In this document: positions 32,312 to 40,873 of the stretch, in pieces | Position numbering within the stretch: the first letter of the stretch is position 1 | Layout of the letters: the number at the start of each line of letters is the position of its first letter | Assembly (NCBI RefSeq): GCF_004348315.1 | Contig: NZ_SMKC01000001.1 | Location: forward strand, 43,524 to 107,523 | From: Streptomyces sp. 8K308 | Lineage (GTDB): Bacteria > Actinomycetota > Actinomycetes > Streptomycetales > Streptomycetaceae | Length of the DNA: 64,000 bases | Direction: 5' to 3' | The notes under the pieces: model-generated | Database searches by the model: none | What the model was told of the DNA's origin: nothing | What the model saw: only the letters and a program-made list of their open reading frames with translations | Position numbers and translations under genes: made by a program

Positions 32312-35300
32312 TCAGGGGGCTATGGGGTAGGCCGTCCGGTAACCGCCGTTGCGCCCCGGGACGAGATTCGCCCACTGCGCCTGGACGATACTTCCGTCGG
32401 GCCTGATCACCTGGCCGAGTCCGTCCGGTATGCGCACCCGACGCGGACCGGCGGCGGGGTCGTACGCCGAGCGGAGGAAATCGGCCGCCGCGTCGTTGTC
32501 CAGCCACTGCCCCTGGTCGTTTCCGGTGCTCCTGGCCCGGTCGGTGAGGGACCGGGTATTGCGGGGACCGGCACCATGGGTGCTGAACGTGTGGCCGAAC
32601 GTGGGCCGACTTCGCCAGTTCCAGTTCAGGCTGCCGCCGCTGGCCGGGTAAAGGCCGAGGATGTCCGTCCACCCGAAGGGGTTGGGCGGATAGCCGTAGT
32701 GGTTGGGGGCCGGGTCGAGCCCGAGGGGATCCGGGCTGATGTACCGTGCCGTGGCGGGGTCGTAGTGGCGGTGGTAGTTGTAGTGCCACCCGGACTCCTC
32801 GTCGGCGTACTGGCCGGGAAACCGCAGCGGAGTCGACGCGGTGCCCCGCGCCTCCGCCACGGGGATCCCCCACAGCGTCGTACGGCCCTGCCACGCGACC
32901 TTGCCCCCCTCGGTGACGAGATGGGTGGGCGTGCCGATGAGGTCCGTGATGATGGCGTAGAAGCGGCGATCGAACTCCTCTCGTTCGGCCTCCCTTCGGA
33001 TACCGCCGGCCGGTGGGGCCGACCGGGCTTCGGTCTGAGCGACGGGAAGGTGGCCGATGTGGTCCCAGGTGGTGGTTTCCGCGAGACCGGCCCGCTCGCT
33101 CGACACGGCCCTCTGCTCGACCAGCGATGTCAGCCACCAGGTGAAGTCGATCCGCTCGGCCACCGAACCGTCGGCATCGACACGCTCCTTGGCGATTCGG
33201 CGACCGAACGGGTCGTACACGTACCGCCAGGTCGTCTGGTCCGGCGTCCTCACCTCGATCAGCCGGTCCTGGGCGTCCCAGGTGTAGTGCCACGTGTCGG
33301 GCTTGTGGGAGAGACGCCTCCGCCGTCGCAGGACGACGCGGCCGGCCCGGTCGTACGCGTAGCTCACCTGACCGGCCCGGGTCAGGAGCGTGCCCTGGTA
33401 GGCGCGGTCGCCTGAGGTCTCGTCCGGTGTCCCTGCCAGGGACCAACGGGCTTCGGCCTGGTTGCCGACCGGGTCGTACGCGTAGCTCTCCGTACCGGCG
33501 GGCGAGGTCACGGCCGTGACCCGGCCGACCGCGTCGAGCGTGAACGCCGTGGTGCCCGCCTGGTCGGTGATGCCGGACAGGTAGCCGTCCGGGCGATAGG
33601 CGTACGCCCGACGATGCACGACACGCTCGTGGTCGATCGCGGACGTCGTCAGCGTCTGACCGGAGAGCCGCCCGTCCATGTCCCAGTTCTGCGCCAGGAA
33701 GAGGCGCTCACCGATGCGGCGGCCTGTTTCCCTGCCCGTGACGTCGTGCTCGAACGCCAGACGATGTCGCCCGGTCGTCAGGGACGTGCACGCTCCCTCA
33801 GTGTCATAGGCCCATCGGCTGACGTGTCCGCTGGGTGTCTCACGTGAGGTGACCCGCCAGTTGGCGTCGTAGGTGAGGGTCAGCCTGCGGCCGTTGACCG
33901 TCTCGCTCAGCAGGTTGCCGAGAAGGTCGTAGGACCTCTCCACCACCGCGCCCGGACCGGTGGCACGGGTCACACGCCCCTGTGGGTCGAAGGAGTAGGA
34001 CGTCGTGCCGCCGTCCGACGTCGTGACCCGGACGAGGTGCCCCAGGATGTCGTAGGAGTAGCCGACCGACTCGCCTGCCCCGTTCACGCGCGCCACGACC
34101 TGGCCGGCGGCGTCGTACTCCAGTCTGGTGGTCCGGTTGTCGAAGTCCGATTCCGCGACCACGCGTCCGGCGGCGTCGAAGGTGTAATCCCAGGTGCGGG
34201 CCGCCGGGTCGGTGACCCGGCACAGGTTGAGCTCGGTGTCCCGGGTGAAGGCGTACCGGGCGCCGTCCGCCCCGGTGCGGGACGTCAGTTGGCCGAAGGG
34301 GCCGTAGGTGTGGTGCGTCGTCTGCCCGTTGGCATCGGTGTGGGTGAGGAGGTTGCCCTCCGCGTCCCACTCCCAGGTCTCCTCCCCGCCCTGTGGATGC
34401 ACGCGGCGGACGAGCCTTCCCTCCGTCGACCAACACTCCCGGGTCTCCGCTCCCCGAGGATCGATCACCCGGACGGGGCGCCCGAAGGCGTCACGGTGAC
34501 AGCGCGTCGCCTGGCCGTGGGAGTCGACGACTTCGAGCGCGAGCCCCGCCGCGTCGGTGCGGATCCGGGTGACGTTGCCGAGCGCGTCGGTCACGGCGGT
34601 CAGGCCACCATGGCTGTCATACGTGTAGTACGTGCGGTTTCCCGACGGATCCACCAGGACGGCGCAGTTGCCGTTGCCGTCGTACGCCTGCCGCCAGACG
34701 GAGCCGTCCGCCTCCGTGACTTCCGTGAGAAGGCCGAGATCGTCGTACTCGGTCCTGATGCTGGCCCCGTCCGGGCGAACGACGGCGGCGAGGCGGCCAC
34801 GACCGTCGTACTCGAAGCGGGTGCGGCGCCCCAGCGGGTCGCTCACGGCCAACGGACAGTCGTACCGGTCCCATTCGTGGGTCGTGGTGTTGCCGAGCGG
34901 ATCAGTGCGTGCGACGAGCTGGAAGCTGTCGTTGAACTGGTAGACGGTGTCGTTGCCCAGGGAGTCCGTGACGACCGTGCGATGGTCCTCCGGCCCGTAG
35001 CGGTAGTGGTACTCCAGACAGCGGTCGGAACCGGTGCCGAGGACGCAACGCCCCGTCTCGTCATAGGCGTACCGGTACCAGTGGCCGTTCCGGTCGACCC
35101 ACCGGGTCATGCGCGAACGCTCGTCGTACTCGTACCGCAGCGGTGTTCCGGAGGAGTCGTACACCTCGGAGAGGTTTCCGGCCTCGTCGTACCTGAATGC
35201 ACGGATGACGGGCTCGTCCGGATCGTTGAGCAGCCGCAGCGCGGTGACTCGCCCCTCGTAGGTGGCGACGGCGATGCGGTATCCCCCGGAGTGGGCCACT

Positions 35301-36808
35301 TCCGAGGGGAGTCCATCGGCACCGCGGCGGATGTCGATGCGGTTGTCGTTGCGGTCGGTGACAGCGATCAGGGGCAGTTCGCCGTCCGTGGCACCGGCTT
35401 GTGCCGCGAAGTGCAGGGTGCGGCCGGACTCCGGCTGGTGAACGGTCAGTGGCCCCCCAGGCTGCCCGCCCCAGGCGAGCCCCCAGCGGGGTCCTTCCAC
35501 GGGCAGTACGGGGATTTCCGGGTCCGACAGGGGCACCGGGTATTCCAGGATCATGCCGTCCGCGGTGCGGAAGAGCACTCCGCCCTCTTCGAGGACGAGT
35601 CGCTGGTCCAGCGTGGACGCCCATGAACTCCCGAAGCAGCGGCCATGGGTGTAGGTGGACAGATGGTGTCGCTGGAGGATCAGTGGCAGTACACCCGGGA
35701 GGTCAACGTCGGTCTCGGGCATCGCCACCGCACCCGTGGCGAAGTCCACAGGGTCGCGCGACAGGACCCTGCGTCCGAACTCCACGGCGTTGCCCCGCAG
35801 TCGCCGCCCCGCTCCAACGGCACCACGGGCCATGCCGCGCAGCCCCGTTCGCGCCAGGGCGCGCACCCCGGCGGCCAGGCCACCGAGGGTGGTGAGGCCG
35901 CGCATGCCCGGGACGCAGTCGAGGGCCGCGAACGCCACGTCCCACAGGGACGCCTCGCCGTTGGCGTAGCGGTAGAGCGTGTCGGCGAGGACGACGAGCG
36001 CCGCCGCCAGGACGACCCAGGCAAGAGGGCCGCCGATGATCATCACGACGATGCCGAGGACGGCGACGACGACCTTGCAGACCTCGACAATCGTGTCCCA
36101 GTTCTCCTGAACCCAGTGGACCGCGTCCTCCCACCACCGCCGGTTCTGGATACCGGCGTCCGAGGCCGCGTCGATCTCCGAGGCGCAGGTGCGGGCCGCG
36201 TCCTCGCGTAACTCCTTGGCCTGCCGGGCGAGTTCGCGGGCCGCAGACAGCGCCTCCGCAGCGGCGTCGACCCGGCCCTGGGCCGAACTTGCCGCCTCGT
36301 TGGCCGCGTTCGCGTCGCGCGTGGCGGCCCGCACCTCGGCCTCCGACGGCGGCTCGACGCCCTCCCGCTCGCCCTCGCGTTCCAGGCGCTCGGCCTCCTC
36401 GCCGGCAAGCGAGACCCAGTCCTGCGCGTCGGTCAACGCGGCCTGGGCGGAGGAGAGGTCGGCCTGCGCGGCGATCGCCCGGTCCAGGGCACGGTCCGCC
36501 ATGCCCTGCGCCGTCTCCAGCTTCGGCCAGTACGACTGCAACGCCCGCGCCGCCATGTCGTACGAGGTCTGGAGCTTCTCCAGGTTGCCCGGCACCCCGT
36601 CGAACTCCGAGCGGAAGGCCTGCGCCGAGAGACCGGCCCAGTCCTGGACGGCCCGGTCGCCGGCCATCCCCCGGACGCGGGTCAGGGCCTCGCCGACGTC
36701 GTCGGCGAAGGTCTGTAACTCGTCGGCCAGTTGCCGGACCTCGTCGGGGTTGCCAGGTGTCGGGTCGAAGTCCATGTCGACCGGACTCCAGTCGGAAGGT
36801 CGCGCCAT
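32312..36808 (-). CDS. RHS-repeat polymorphic toxin with N-terminal WXG100-like and DUF6531 regions
   Basis: 1498 residues from the ATG at 36808. In order: an alpha-helical N-terminus resembling WXG100/LXG secretion domains (WAGLSAQAF at residues 57-65, coiled coil to about 225); a hydrophobic segment at about 244-276; a DUF6531 region from about 351 (DPVDFATGAVAMPETDVDLPG); then many YD/RHS repeats (YDEAGNLSEVYD, YDGRGRLAAVV, YDPFGRRIAKERVDADGS); and the RHS core end ARYISPDPLGL...NPFGWTDILGLYP. The last ~112 residues are a distinct toxin tip with GHTFSTHG, QGQWLDN and NGGYRTAYP, a pattern seen in BECR-type RNases. Export is probably by the type VII system. The strain-specific tip is followed by its immunity gene. 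Confidence 0.9.
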   Translation of the reverse strand: MARPSDWSPVDMDFDPTPGNPDEVRQLADELQTFADDVGEALTRVRGMAGDRAVQDWAGLSAQAFRSEFDGVPGNLEKLQTSYDMAARALQSYWPKLETAQGMADRALDRAIAAQADLSSAQAALTDAQDWVSLAGEEAERLEREGEREGVEPPSEAEVRAATRDANAANEAASSAQGRVDAAAEALSAARELARQAKELREDAARTCASEIDAASDAGIQNRRWWEDAVHWVQENWDTIVEVCKVVVAVLGIVVMIIGGPLAWVVLAAALVVLADTLYRYANGEASLWDVAFAALDCVPGMRGLTTLGGLAAGVRALARTGLRGMARGAVGAGRRLRGNAVEFGRRVLSRDPVDFATGAVAMPETDVDLPGVLPLILQRHHLSTYTHGRCFGSSWASTLDQRLVLEEGGVLFRTADGMILEYPVPLSDPEIPVLPVEGPRWGLAWGGQPGGPLTVHQPESGRTLHFAAQAGATDGELPLIAVTDRNDNRIDIRRGADGLPSEVAHSGGYRIAVATYEGRVTALRLLNDPDEPVIRAFRYDEAGNLSEVYDSSGTPLRYEYDERSRMTRWVDRNGHWYRYAYDETGRCVLGTGSDRCLEYHYRYGPEDHRTVVTDSLGNDTVYQFNDSFQLVARTDPLGNTTTHEWDRYDCPLAVSDPLGRRTRFEYDGRGRLAAVVRPDGASIRTEYDDLGLLTEVTEADGSVWRQAYDGNGNCAVLVDPSGNRTYYTYDSHGGLTAVTDALGNVTRIRTDAAGLALEVVDSHGQATRCHRDAFGRPVRVIDPRGAETRECWSTEGRLVRRVHPQGGEETWEWDAEGNLLTHTDANGQTTHHTYGPFGQLTSRTGADGARYAFTRDTELNLCRVTDPAARTWDYTFDAAGRVVAESDFDNRTTRLEYDAAGQVVARVNGAGESVGYSYDILGHLVRVTTSDGGTTSYSFDPQGRVTRATGPGAVVERSYDLLGNLLSETVNGRRLTLTYDANWRVTSRETPSGHVSRWAYDTEGACTSLTTGRHRLAFEHDVTGRETGRRIGERLFLAQNWDMDGRLSGQTLTTSAIDHERVVHRRAYAYRPDGYLSGITDQAGTTAFTLDAVGRVTAVTSPAGTESYAYDPVGNQAEARWSLAGTPDETSGDRAYQGTLLTRAGQVSYAYDRAGRVVLRRRRRLSHKPDTWHYTWDAQDRLIEVRTPDQTTWRYVYDPFGRRIAKERVDADGSVAERIDFTWWLTSLVEQRAVSSERAGLAETTTWDHIGHLPVAQTEARSAPPAGGIRREAEREEFDRRFYAIITDLIGTPTHLVTEGGKVAWQGRTTLWGIPVAEARGTASTPLRFPGQYADEESGWHYNYHRHYDPATARYISPDPLGLDPAPNHYGYPPNPFGWTDILGLYPASGGSLNWNWRSRPTFGHTFSTHGAGPRNTRSLTDRARSTGNDQGQWLDNDAAADFLRSAYDPAAGPRRVRIPDGLGQVIRPDGSIVQAQWANLVPGRNGGYRTAYPIAP

Positions 36809-36907
36809 GCCATGCCCCCCCCGGGCCGCTTCGCGATCATGTACCTGACTAGTTGTCAGCCACCGTAGGCGCCGCGGAGCCGCGGGGACAAGAGTGCGCC
36901 GGGACGC

Positions 36908-38489
36908 TCAGGCATTGCCCAGCAGCTCGCGCGCCACGATGTAGCCTGAGGCGCCGTTGACGCCGTGTCCCGGCCAGGTGGCGGCGCCCAGCGTGTAGAG
37001 GTTGGGCACGAAGGTGCGGTGCGAGGGCTGTGCGGGCAGCGGCCGCAGCAGGTAGCTCTGGGCAAGCTCGTGGCTGCCGCCGTAGGGGTCGCCAGGGCCG
37101 CAGTTCGGGTTGAAGCGGGCCAGGTCGTCGGGGCCGATCACGTACCGGCCGAGGACGGCGCCCGGCAGGTTCGACGCGTGCCGGCCGGCCAGCGCGATCA
37201 CCCGGTCCGCGAACGCCTCCTTCACCTCGGCCGTCCAGCTGCCGCCGCCCACCTCGATCCGGCCCGCCGCGTCGCCGCGCGGCCGCAGCGGCACGTCGAG
37301 GATCTGCAGGCGCGCCACGGCCGCTCCCGGCGGGCACCGGGCGGGGTCGGCGACGGACGGGGTGTCGAAGGAGATCGTCGGCTCGGCCGGCAGCAGCCCG
37401 CGGACGGCCTCGTTGATCGAGCGGGACACCGCGTCCAGGCCGCCGGTCAGGTGGTTGAGGCCGGCGGCGGCAAGCCGCTCGTCGGCGAACCGCGGCGGCT
37501 CGGACCGTGCCAGGTGGAGCTGCACGCAGCCGCGCCCGTACCGGAACTCGCTCGCCTGCCGCCGGAGCAGCGGCGGCACAAGGCCCTCCTCGTGCGCCAG
37601 CAGCCCGAGGTAGAGCTGGTCCGGGTTGACCGAGGCGATGACCGCCCGGCGGGCCGAAACGACCTCGCCGTCCGCCGTCCGGACCCCGGCCGCCCGGCCG
37701 TTCCGCAGCAGAATCCGGTCGACCCGGCGCCCGGTCTCCACGCGCCCGCCGTGCGCCTCGATCAGTCCGACCAGCGCCCGCACCAGCCGGTCGCCGCCGC
37801 CCTCGGGCGTGGGCGACCCGACGGTGGTCTCCGCGATCAGCACGAGCAGCACCCAGAAGGCGCTGTTCACCTCGTCCGGGCCGCGGCCGAGGTGCAGCGT
37901 CCAGGGGGCCAGCAGGGCGCGCAGCACCGGGGAGCTGAACCGGTGTTCGAGCAGGTCGCGGGCGGTGCGCAGGAAGTCGCGGGCGAACGTCGAGTACGTG
38001 CGTCCGTCGTGCATCAGGTCGTGGATGACGCGCGCCGACTCGCGGTTGGCGAGTTCCGCGCCGAAGAGGCCGAAGACCGGGCCGACATGGGGCTGGAAGT
38101 CGGCCAACAGGGCGGTGAGCGCGGCCCCGTCGCCGGGCGCGAGGCGCTCGGCCTCCGCCACGTTCTCGGCCGCTTCCGTGGAGAACACGGCACTGCCGCC
38201 CGGCGACGAGACGCCGAAGCTGTAGTGGAAGCCGCGATAGACGAGGCCGAAATCGGCCGAGCTCGGCGCCGAGTTCGGCATAGACCGGGCCGGAGACGAA
38301 CAGGGGGTGCAGTGAGGAGTAGGTGTCGTGCCGGAAGCCGGGCAGGGTGAGCTCGTCGGTGCGCACCAGGCCGCCGGCCCGGTCGTTCCGCTCCAGCACG
38401 ACGACCTCCCAGCCGGCCCTGGCCAGGTAGGCCGCCGCGACCAGCGCGTTGTGGCCGCTGCCGACCACGACCACGTCTCCGCGTTCCAC
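36908..38489 (-). pseudogene. Phytoene-desaturase-like FAD oxidoreductase, frameshifted
   Basis: The N-terminus reads from a GTG at 38489: VERGDVVVVGSGHNALVAAA, an FAD-binding dinucleotide fold, through RNDRAGGLVRTDELTLPGF and VSGPVYAELGAELG. At about 38255 the phase changes by one base, and the rest (DFGLVYRGFHYSFGVSSPGG ... TLGAATWPGHGVNGASGYIVARELLG) continues in another frame to 36908. The two parts join into a normal-length protein of about 525 residues of the NAD(P)/FAD-dependent phytoene dehydrogenase/CrtI-related family. An extra C in a GGCC context (38255-38258) explains the break. It could be a true null mutation or a sequencing error. No carotenoid genes are nearby. Confidence 0.8.
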
Positions 38490-38574
38490 ACCTCGGAGTG
38501 TGACAGGGGCGGCCACGCGGCGGAACGGCGCGCGCACGCACGGCGACCGTCGTCCGTGCGCGCCGAACCGCCCG

Positions 38575-38599
38575 GCGGCCGGCCCGGTGGGCCGGCCGC
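38575..38599 (-). terminator. Intrinsic terminator after ssuE
   Basis: An 11-bp perfect stem (GCGGCCGGCCC at 38575-38585, GGGCCGGCCGC at 38589-38599) with a 3-base loop lies 7 bases past the ssuE stop at 38607. It closes the ssuD-ssuE transcript before the FAD oxidoreductase gene. Confidence 0.75.
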
Positions 38600-38606
38600 G
38601 CGGCCG

Positions 38607-39158
38607 TCAGGAGACGCGGCGCAGCAGCCGGGCCCCGAGGTGGAGGGAGAACTGGTCGACGAGCTGGGTCAGCGGCTCGGCGGCCGAGGGGTCGAAGGTG
38701 AGCGAGCCGTCGTCGGCGGTCAGGATGTGGCGGTCGAGGACGAACCAGCCCGGGGTGATGTGGGTGGCGCCCATCGAGGACAGCACGGGGCGCAGCGCGT
38801 AGTCGATGGCCAGCACGTGGGCGGTGCTGCCGCCGGTGGCCAGCGGCAGCACGGTCTTGCCGGCCAGCGCGTACTGCGGCAGCAGGTCGAGCAGCGCCTT
38901 CAGCAGCCCCGAGTAGGCGGCCTTGTAGACGGGAGTGCCGACGACCACCCCCTCGGCCCGGTCGAGGAGTTCGGCGACCTCGGCGATCGCCGGGTGCGCG
39001 AGGTCGGCGCCGAGCAGCGCCTCGGCCGGCAGGGCGCGGACGTCGAGCGGGATCACGTCGTGGCCCTGGAGTGCGAGGCGCGCGTCCAGGTGGCGCAGCA
39101 GGCGGGCGGTGCGGGAGGTGGGTGAGGGGCTTCCGGAGATGGACAGGACGACGGCCAT
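38607..39158 (-). CDS. ssuE: NADPH-dependent FMN reductase
   Basis: 183 residues from the ATG at 39158, with CGAGGTAGCAACC upstream. A flavodoxin-like FMN reductase: VVLSISGSPSPTSRTARLL at the start (phosphate loop GSPSPTSRT), EGVVVGTPVYKAAYSGLLKALLDLLP in the middle, then LPLATGGSTAHVLAIDYALRPVL, the SsuE signature region. It supplies reduced FMN to the alkanesulfonate monooxygenase encoded 23 bases upstream, so the two act as one desulfonation system in the cytoplasm. It may also serve the luciferase-like enzyme at 30422. Confidence 0.92.
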   Translation of the reverse strand: MAVVLSISGSPSPTSRTARLLRHLDARLALQGHDVIPLDVRALPAEALLGADLAHPAIAEVAELLDRAEGVVVGTPVYKAAYSGLLKALLDLLPQYALAGKTVLPLATGGSTAHVLAIDYALRPVLSSMGATHITPGWFVLDRHILTADDGSLTFDPSAAEPLTQLVDQFSLHLGARLLRRVS

Positions 39159-39181
39159 GGTTGCTACCTCGCGATGTCGGG

Positions 39182-40336
39182 TCAGGGGCGGGCGGCGGCG
39201 AACGGGGCCTGGGGAGCGACGGGTTCCCCGTCGGCGCGGGCCGGATGCCGCCACAGGCCACGGCGTTCGAGGATGGGGAGCACCCCCTCGCCGAACCAGT
39301 AGGCGGCTTCCAGGTGGGGGTAGCCGGAGAGCACGAACTCCTCGATGCCGAGCGCGTGGTACTCCAGGATCCGCTCGACCACCTCCTCGTGGCTGCCGAC
39401 CAGCGCGGTGCCGGCGCCGCCGCGCACCAGGCCGATCCCGGCCCACAGGTTGGGGTGGATCTCCAGGCCGTCGCGACTGCCGCCGTGCAACGCCAGCATC
39501 CGGCGCTGCCCCTCGGACTCGCTGTGGCCGAGGCCCTCCTGGACGGCCGCCACGGTCGCCGGGTCGAAGCCGTCGAGCAGCCGGCGCGCCTCGGCCCAGG
39601 CCTCCTCGGCGGTGTCGCGGTTGATGACGTGCAGCCGGATGCCGAAGCGCGGGGTGCGGCCGTGCTCGGCGGCCAGCTCTCGTACCCGGGCGATCTTCTC
39701 CGCCACCTGGGCGGGCGGTTCCCCCCAGGTGAGGTAGACGTCGACGTGCCGGGCGGCGACCTCGAGAGCGGCGGGCGAGGAGCCGCCGAAGTACACCTCG
39801 GGCACCGGTTCCGGCAGCCGGGTGAGGCGCGCGCCCGCCACGCTCAGCCGCTCGCCTGCCAGGTCGACGGTCTCGCCGTTCCACAGCCGCCGGACGACGT
39901 GCAGGAACTCGCCGGTCCGCGCGTAGCGCGCGTCCTTGTCGAGGAAGTCGCCGTAGGCGCGCTGCTCGGCGCTCTCGCCGCCGGTGACGATGTTCAGCAA
40001 CAGCCGGCCGCCGGTGTGCCGTTGGTAGGTGCTCGCCATCTGGGCGGCGAGCGTCGGGGAGACGAAGCCGGGCCGGAACGCGACCAGGAACCTGAGGCGT
40101 TCGGTGTGCTGGCTGATCATCGCGGTGGTGAGCCAGGCGTCCTCGCACCAGGCGCCGGTCGGGGTCAGCGCGCCGACGAAGCCCAACTGCTCGGCGGCAC
40201 GGGCGATCTGACCGAGGTAGCCGACCGTCGGCGGCCGGTCACGCCCGGAGGCGGTGACGGCGGCGCCGTGGCCGCCGCCCACGACGTGCCGGCTGTCGCC
40301 GTTGGTCGGCAGGAACCAGTGGAAGGTGAGGGACAC
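39182..40336 (-). CDS. ssuD: FMNH2-dependent alkanesulfonate monooxygenase
   Basis: 384 residues from the GTG at 40336 (GAACGGAGCACTCCC upstream), the start that gives the usual SsuD beginning VSLTFHWFLPTNGDSRHVV. LLM barrel signatures: YLGQIARAAEQLGFVGALTP, RFLVAFRPGFVSPTLAAQMA, LLLNIVTGGESAEQRAYGDF with the flavin-site HDERYAR-equivalent DKDARYART, and PEVYFGGSSPAALEVAARH. It oxidises alkanesulfonates to aldehyde and sulfite using FMNH2 and O2, giving sulfur in sulfate-poor conditions. No transporter is in this operon. A cysteine-type leader peptide precedes it at 40667-40750. Confidence 0.94.
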   Translation of the reverse strand: MSLTFHWFLPTNGDSRHVVGGGHGAAVTASGRDRPPTVGYLGQIARAAEQLGFVGALTPTGAWCEDAWLTTAMISQHTERLRFLVAFRPGFVSPTLAAQMASTYQRHTGGRLLLNIVTGGESAEQRAYGDFLDKDARYARTGEFLHVVRRLWNGETVDLAGERLSVAGARLTRLPEPVPEVYFGGSSPAALEVAARHVDVYLTWGEPPAQVAEKIARVRELAAEHGRTPRFGIRLHVINRDTAEEAWAEARRLLDGFDPATVAAVQEGLGHSESEGQRRMLALHGGSRDGLEIHPNLWAGIGLVRGGAGTALVGSHEEVVERILEYHALGIEEFVLSGYPHLEAAYWFGEGVLPILERRGLWRHPARADGEPVAPQAPFAAARP

Positions 40337-40666
40337 GGGAGTGCTCCGTTCTGTCGCGGGGGTCGTCACAGCGGGCCGTGCCGGGGCGGCGGCGTGCCGC
40401 CCCGCGGATGGCGGGCGATGTGCCGCACCTTCCAGCGGACCGGATCGTGCAGGGTGTGGGTGCGGGCGTCGCGCCACTGGCGGTGCGGCCTGAGGCCGTC
40501 GAGCGCGGCGGGCGGGCGCGGCGGACGGCCCGGCCGGCTGACGCGCGCGGGCAGACGGGAACGAGCTCGCCGGGGGCGAGCGGAGGGGCAGGCGGGAGGA
40601 CCAGTCGGAACGCGGCCGAAGGCGCGCTACGCGCGGGGGGCGCGCACGGCGTGGGGCGCGGAGCCG
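40337..40666 (-). other. Long leader region between leader peptide and ssuD
   Basis: A 330-base, extremely GC-rich stretch with no supported gene, between the leader-peptide stop and the ssuD start. It should be the 5' untranslated region of the ssuDE transcript, where an attenuator could form. One clear hairpin is GCTCGCC (40565-40571) / GGCGAGC (40575-40581) with a 3-base loop; other GC-rich pairings are possible but not decisive by eye. Confidence 0.5.
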
Positions 40667-40750
40667 TCAGCTGGAAGCGCGACAGATCGCGGCGGCCACG
40701 CGGAGGAAGTCCACGCAGCGGCGGCGGGTCAGGATCCGGGCACCGGACAT
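40667..40750 (-). CDS. Leader peptide of cysteine/sulfur type upstream of ssuD
   Basis: On the minus strand an ATG at 40750 opens a 27-residue frame that stops at 40667-40669. It contains LTRRRCVDFLRVAAAICR near its end, matching the RR-x-VD-x-x-RVA-x-A-x-CR pattern of Streptomyces sulfur leader peptides and of the one at 27449. Two Cys codons (positions 12 and 23) could couple ribosome stalling to cysteine-tRNA supply. The first structural gene behind it is ssuD, a sulfur-scavenging enzyme, as expected. It is too short for routine gene callers. Confidence 0.75.
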   Translation of the reverse strand: MSGARILTRRRCVDFLRVAAAICRASS

Positions 40751-40873
40751 GCTCCGATGCAAGCATGACCACCCGTGACCGTCAATGCCCGGTTCGTCAT
40801 ACGAGACATACAGGTGGACATGCGGGACGAGGTGTCGGACGACGCGCGATCCGCCGTCCGTGGTGACCGTCCG

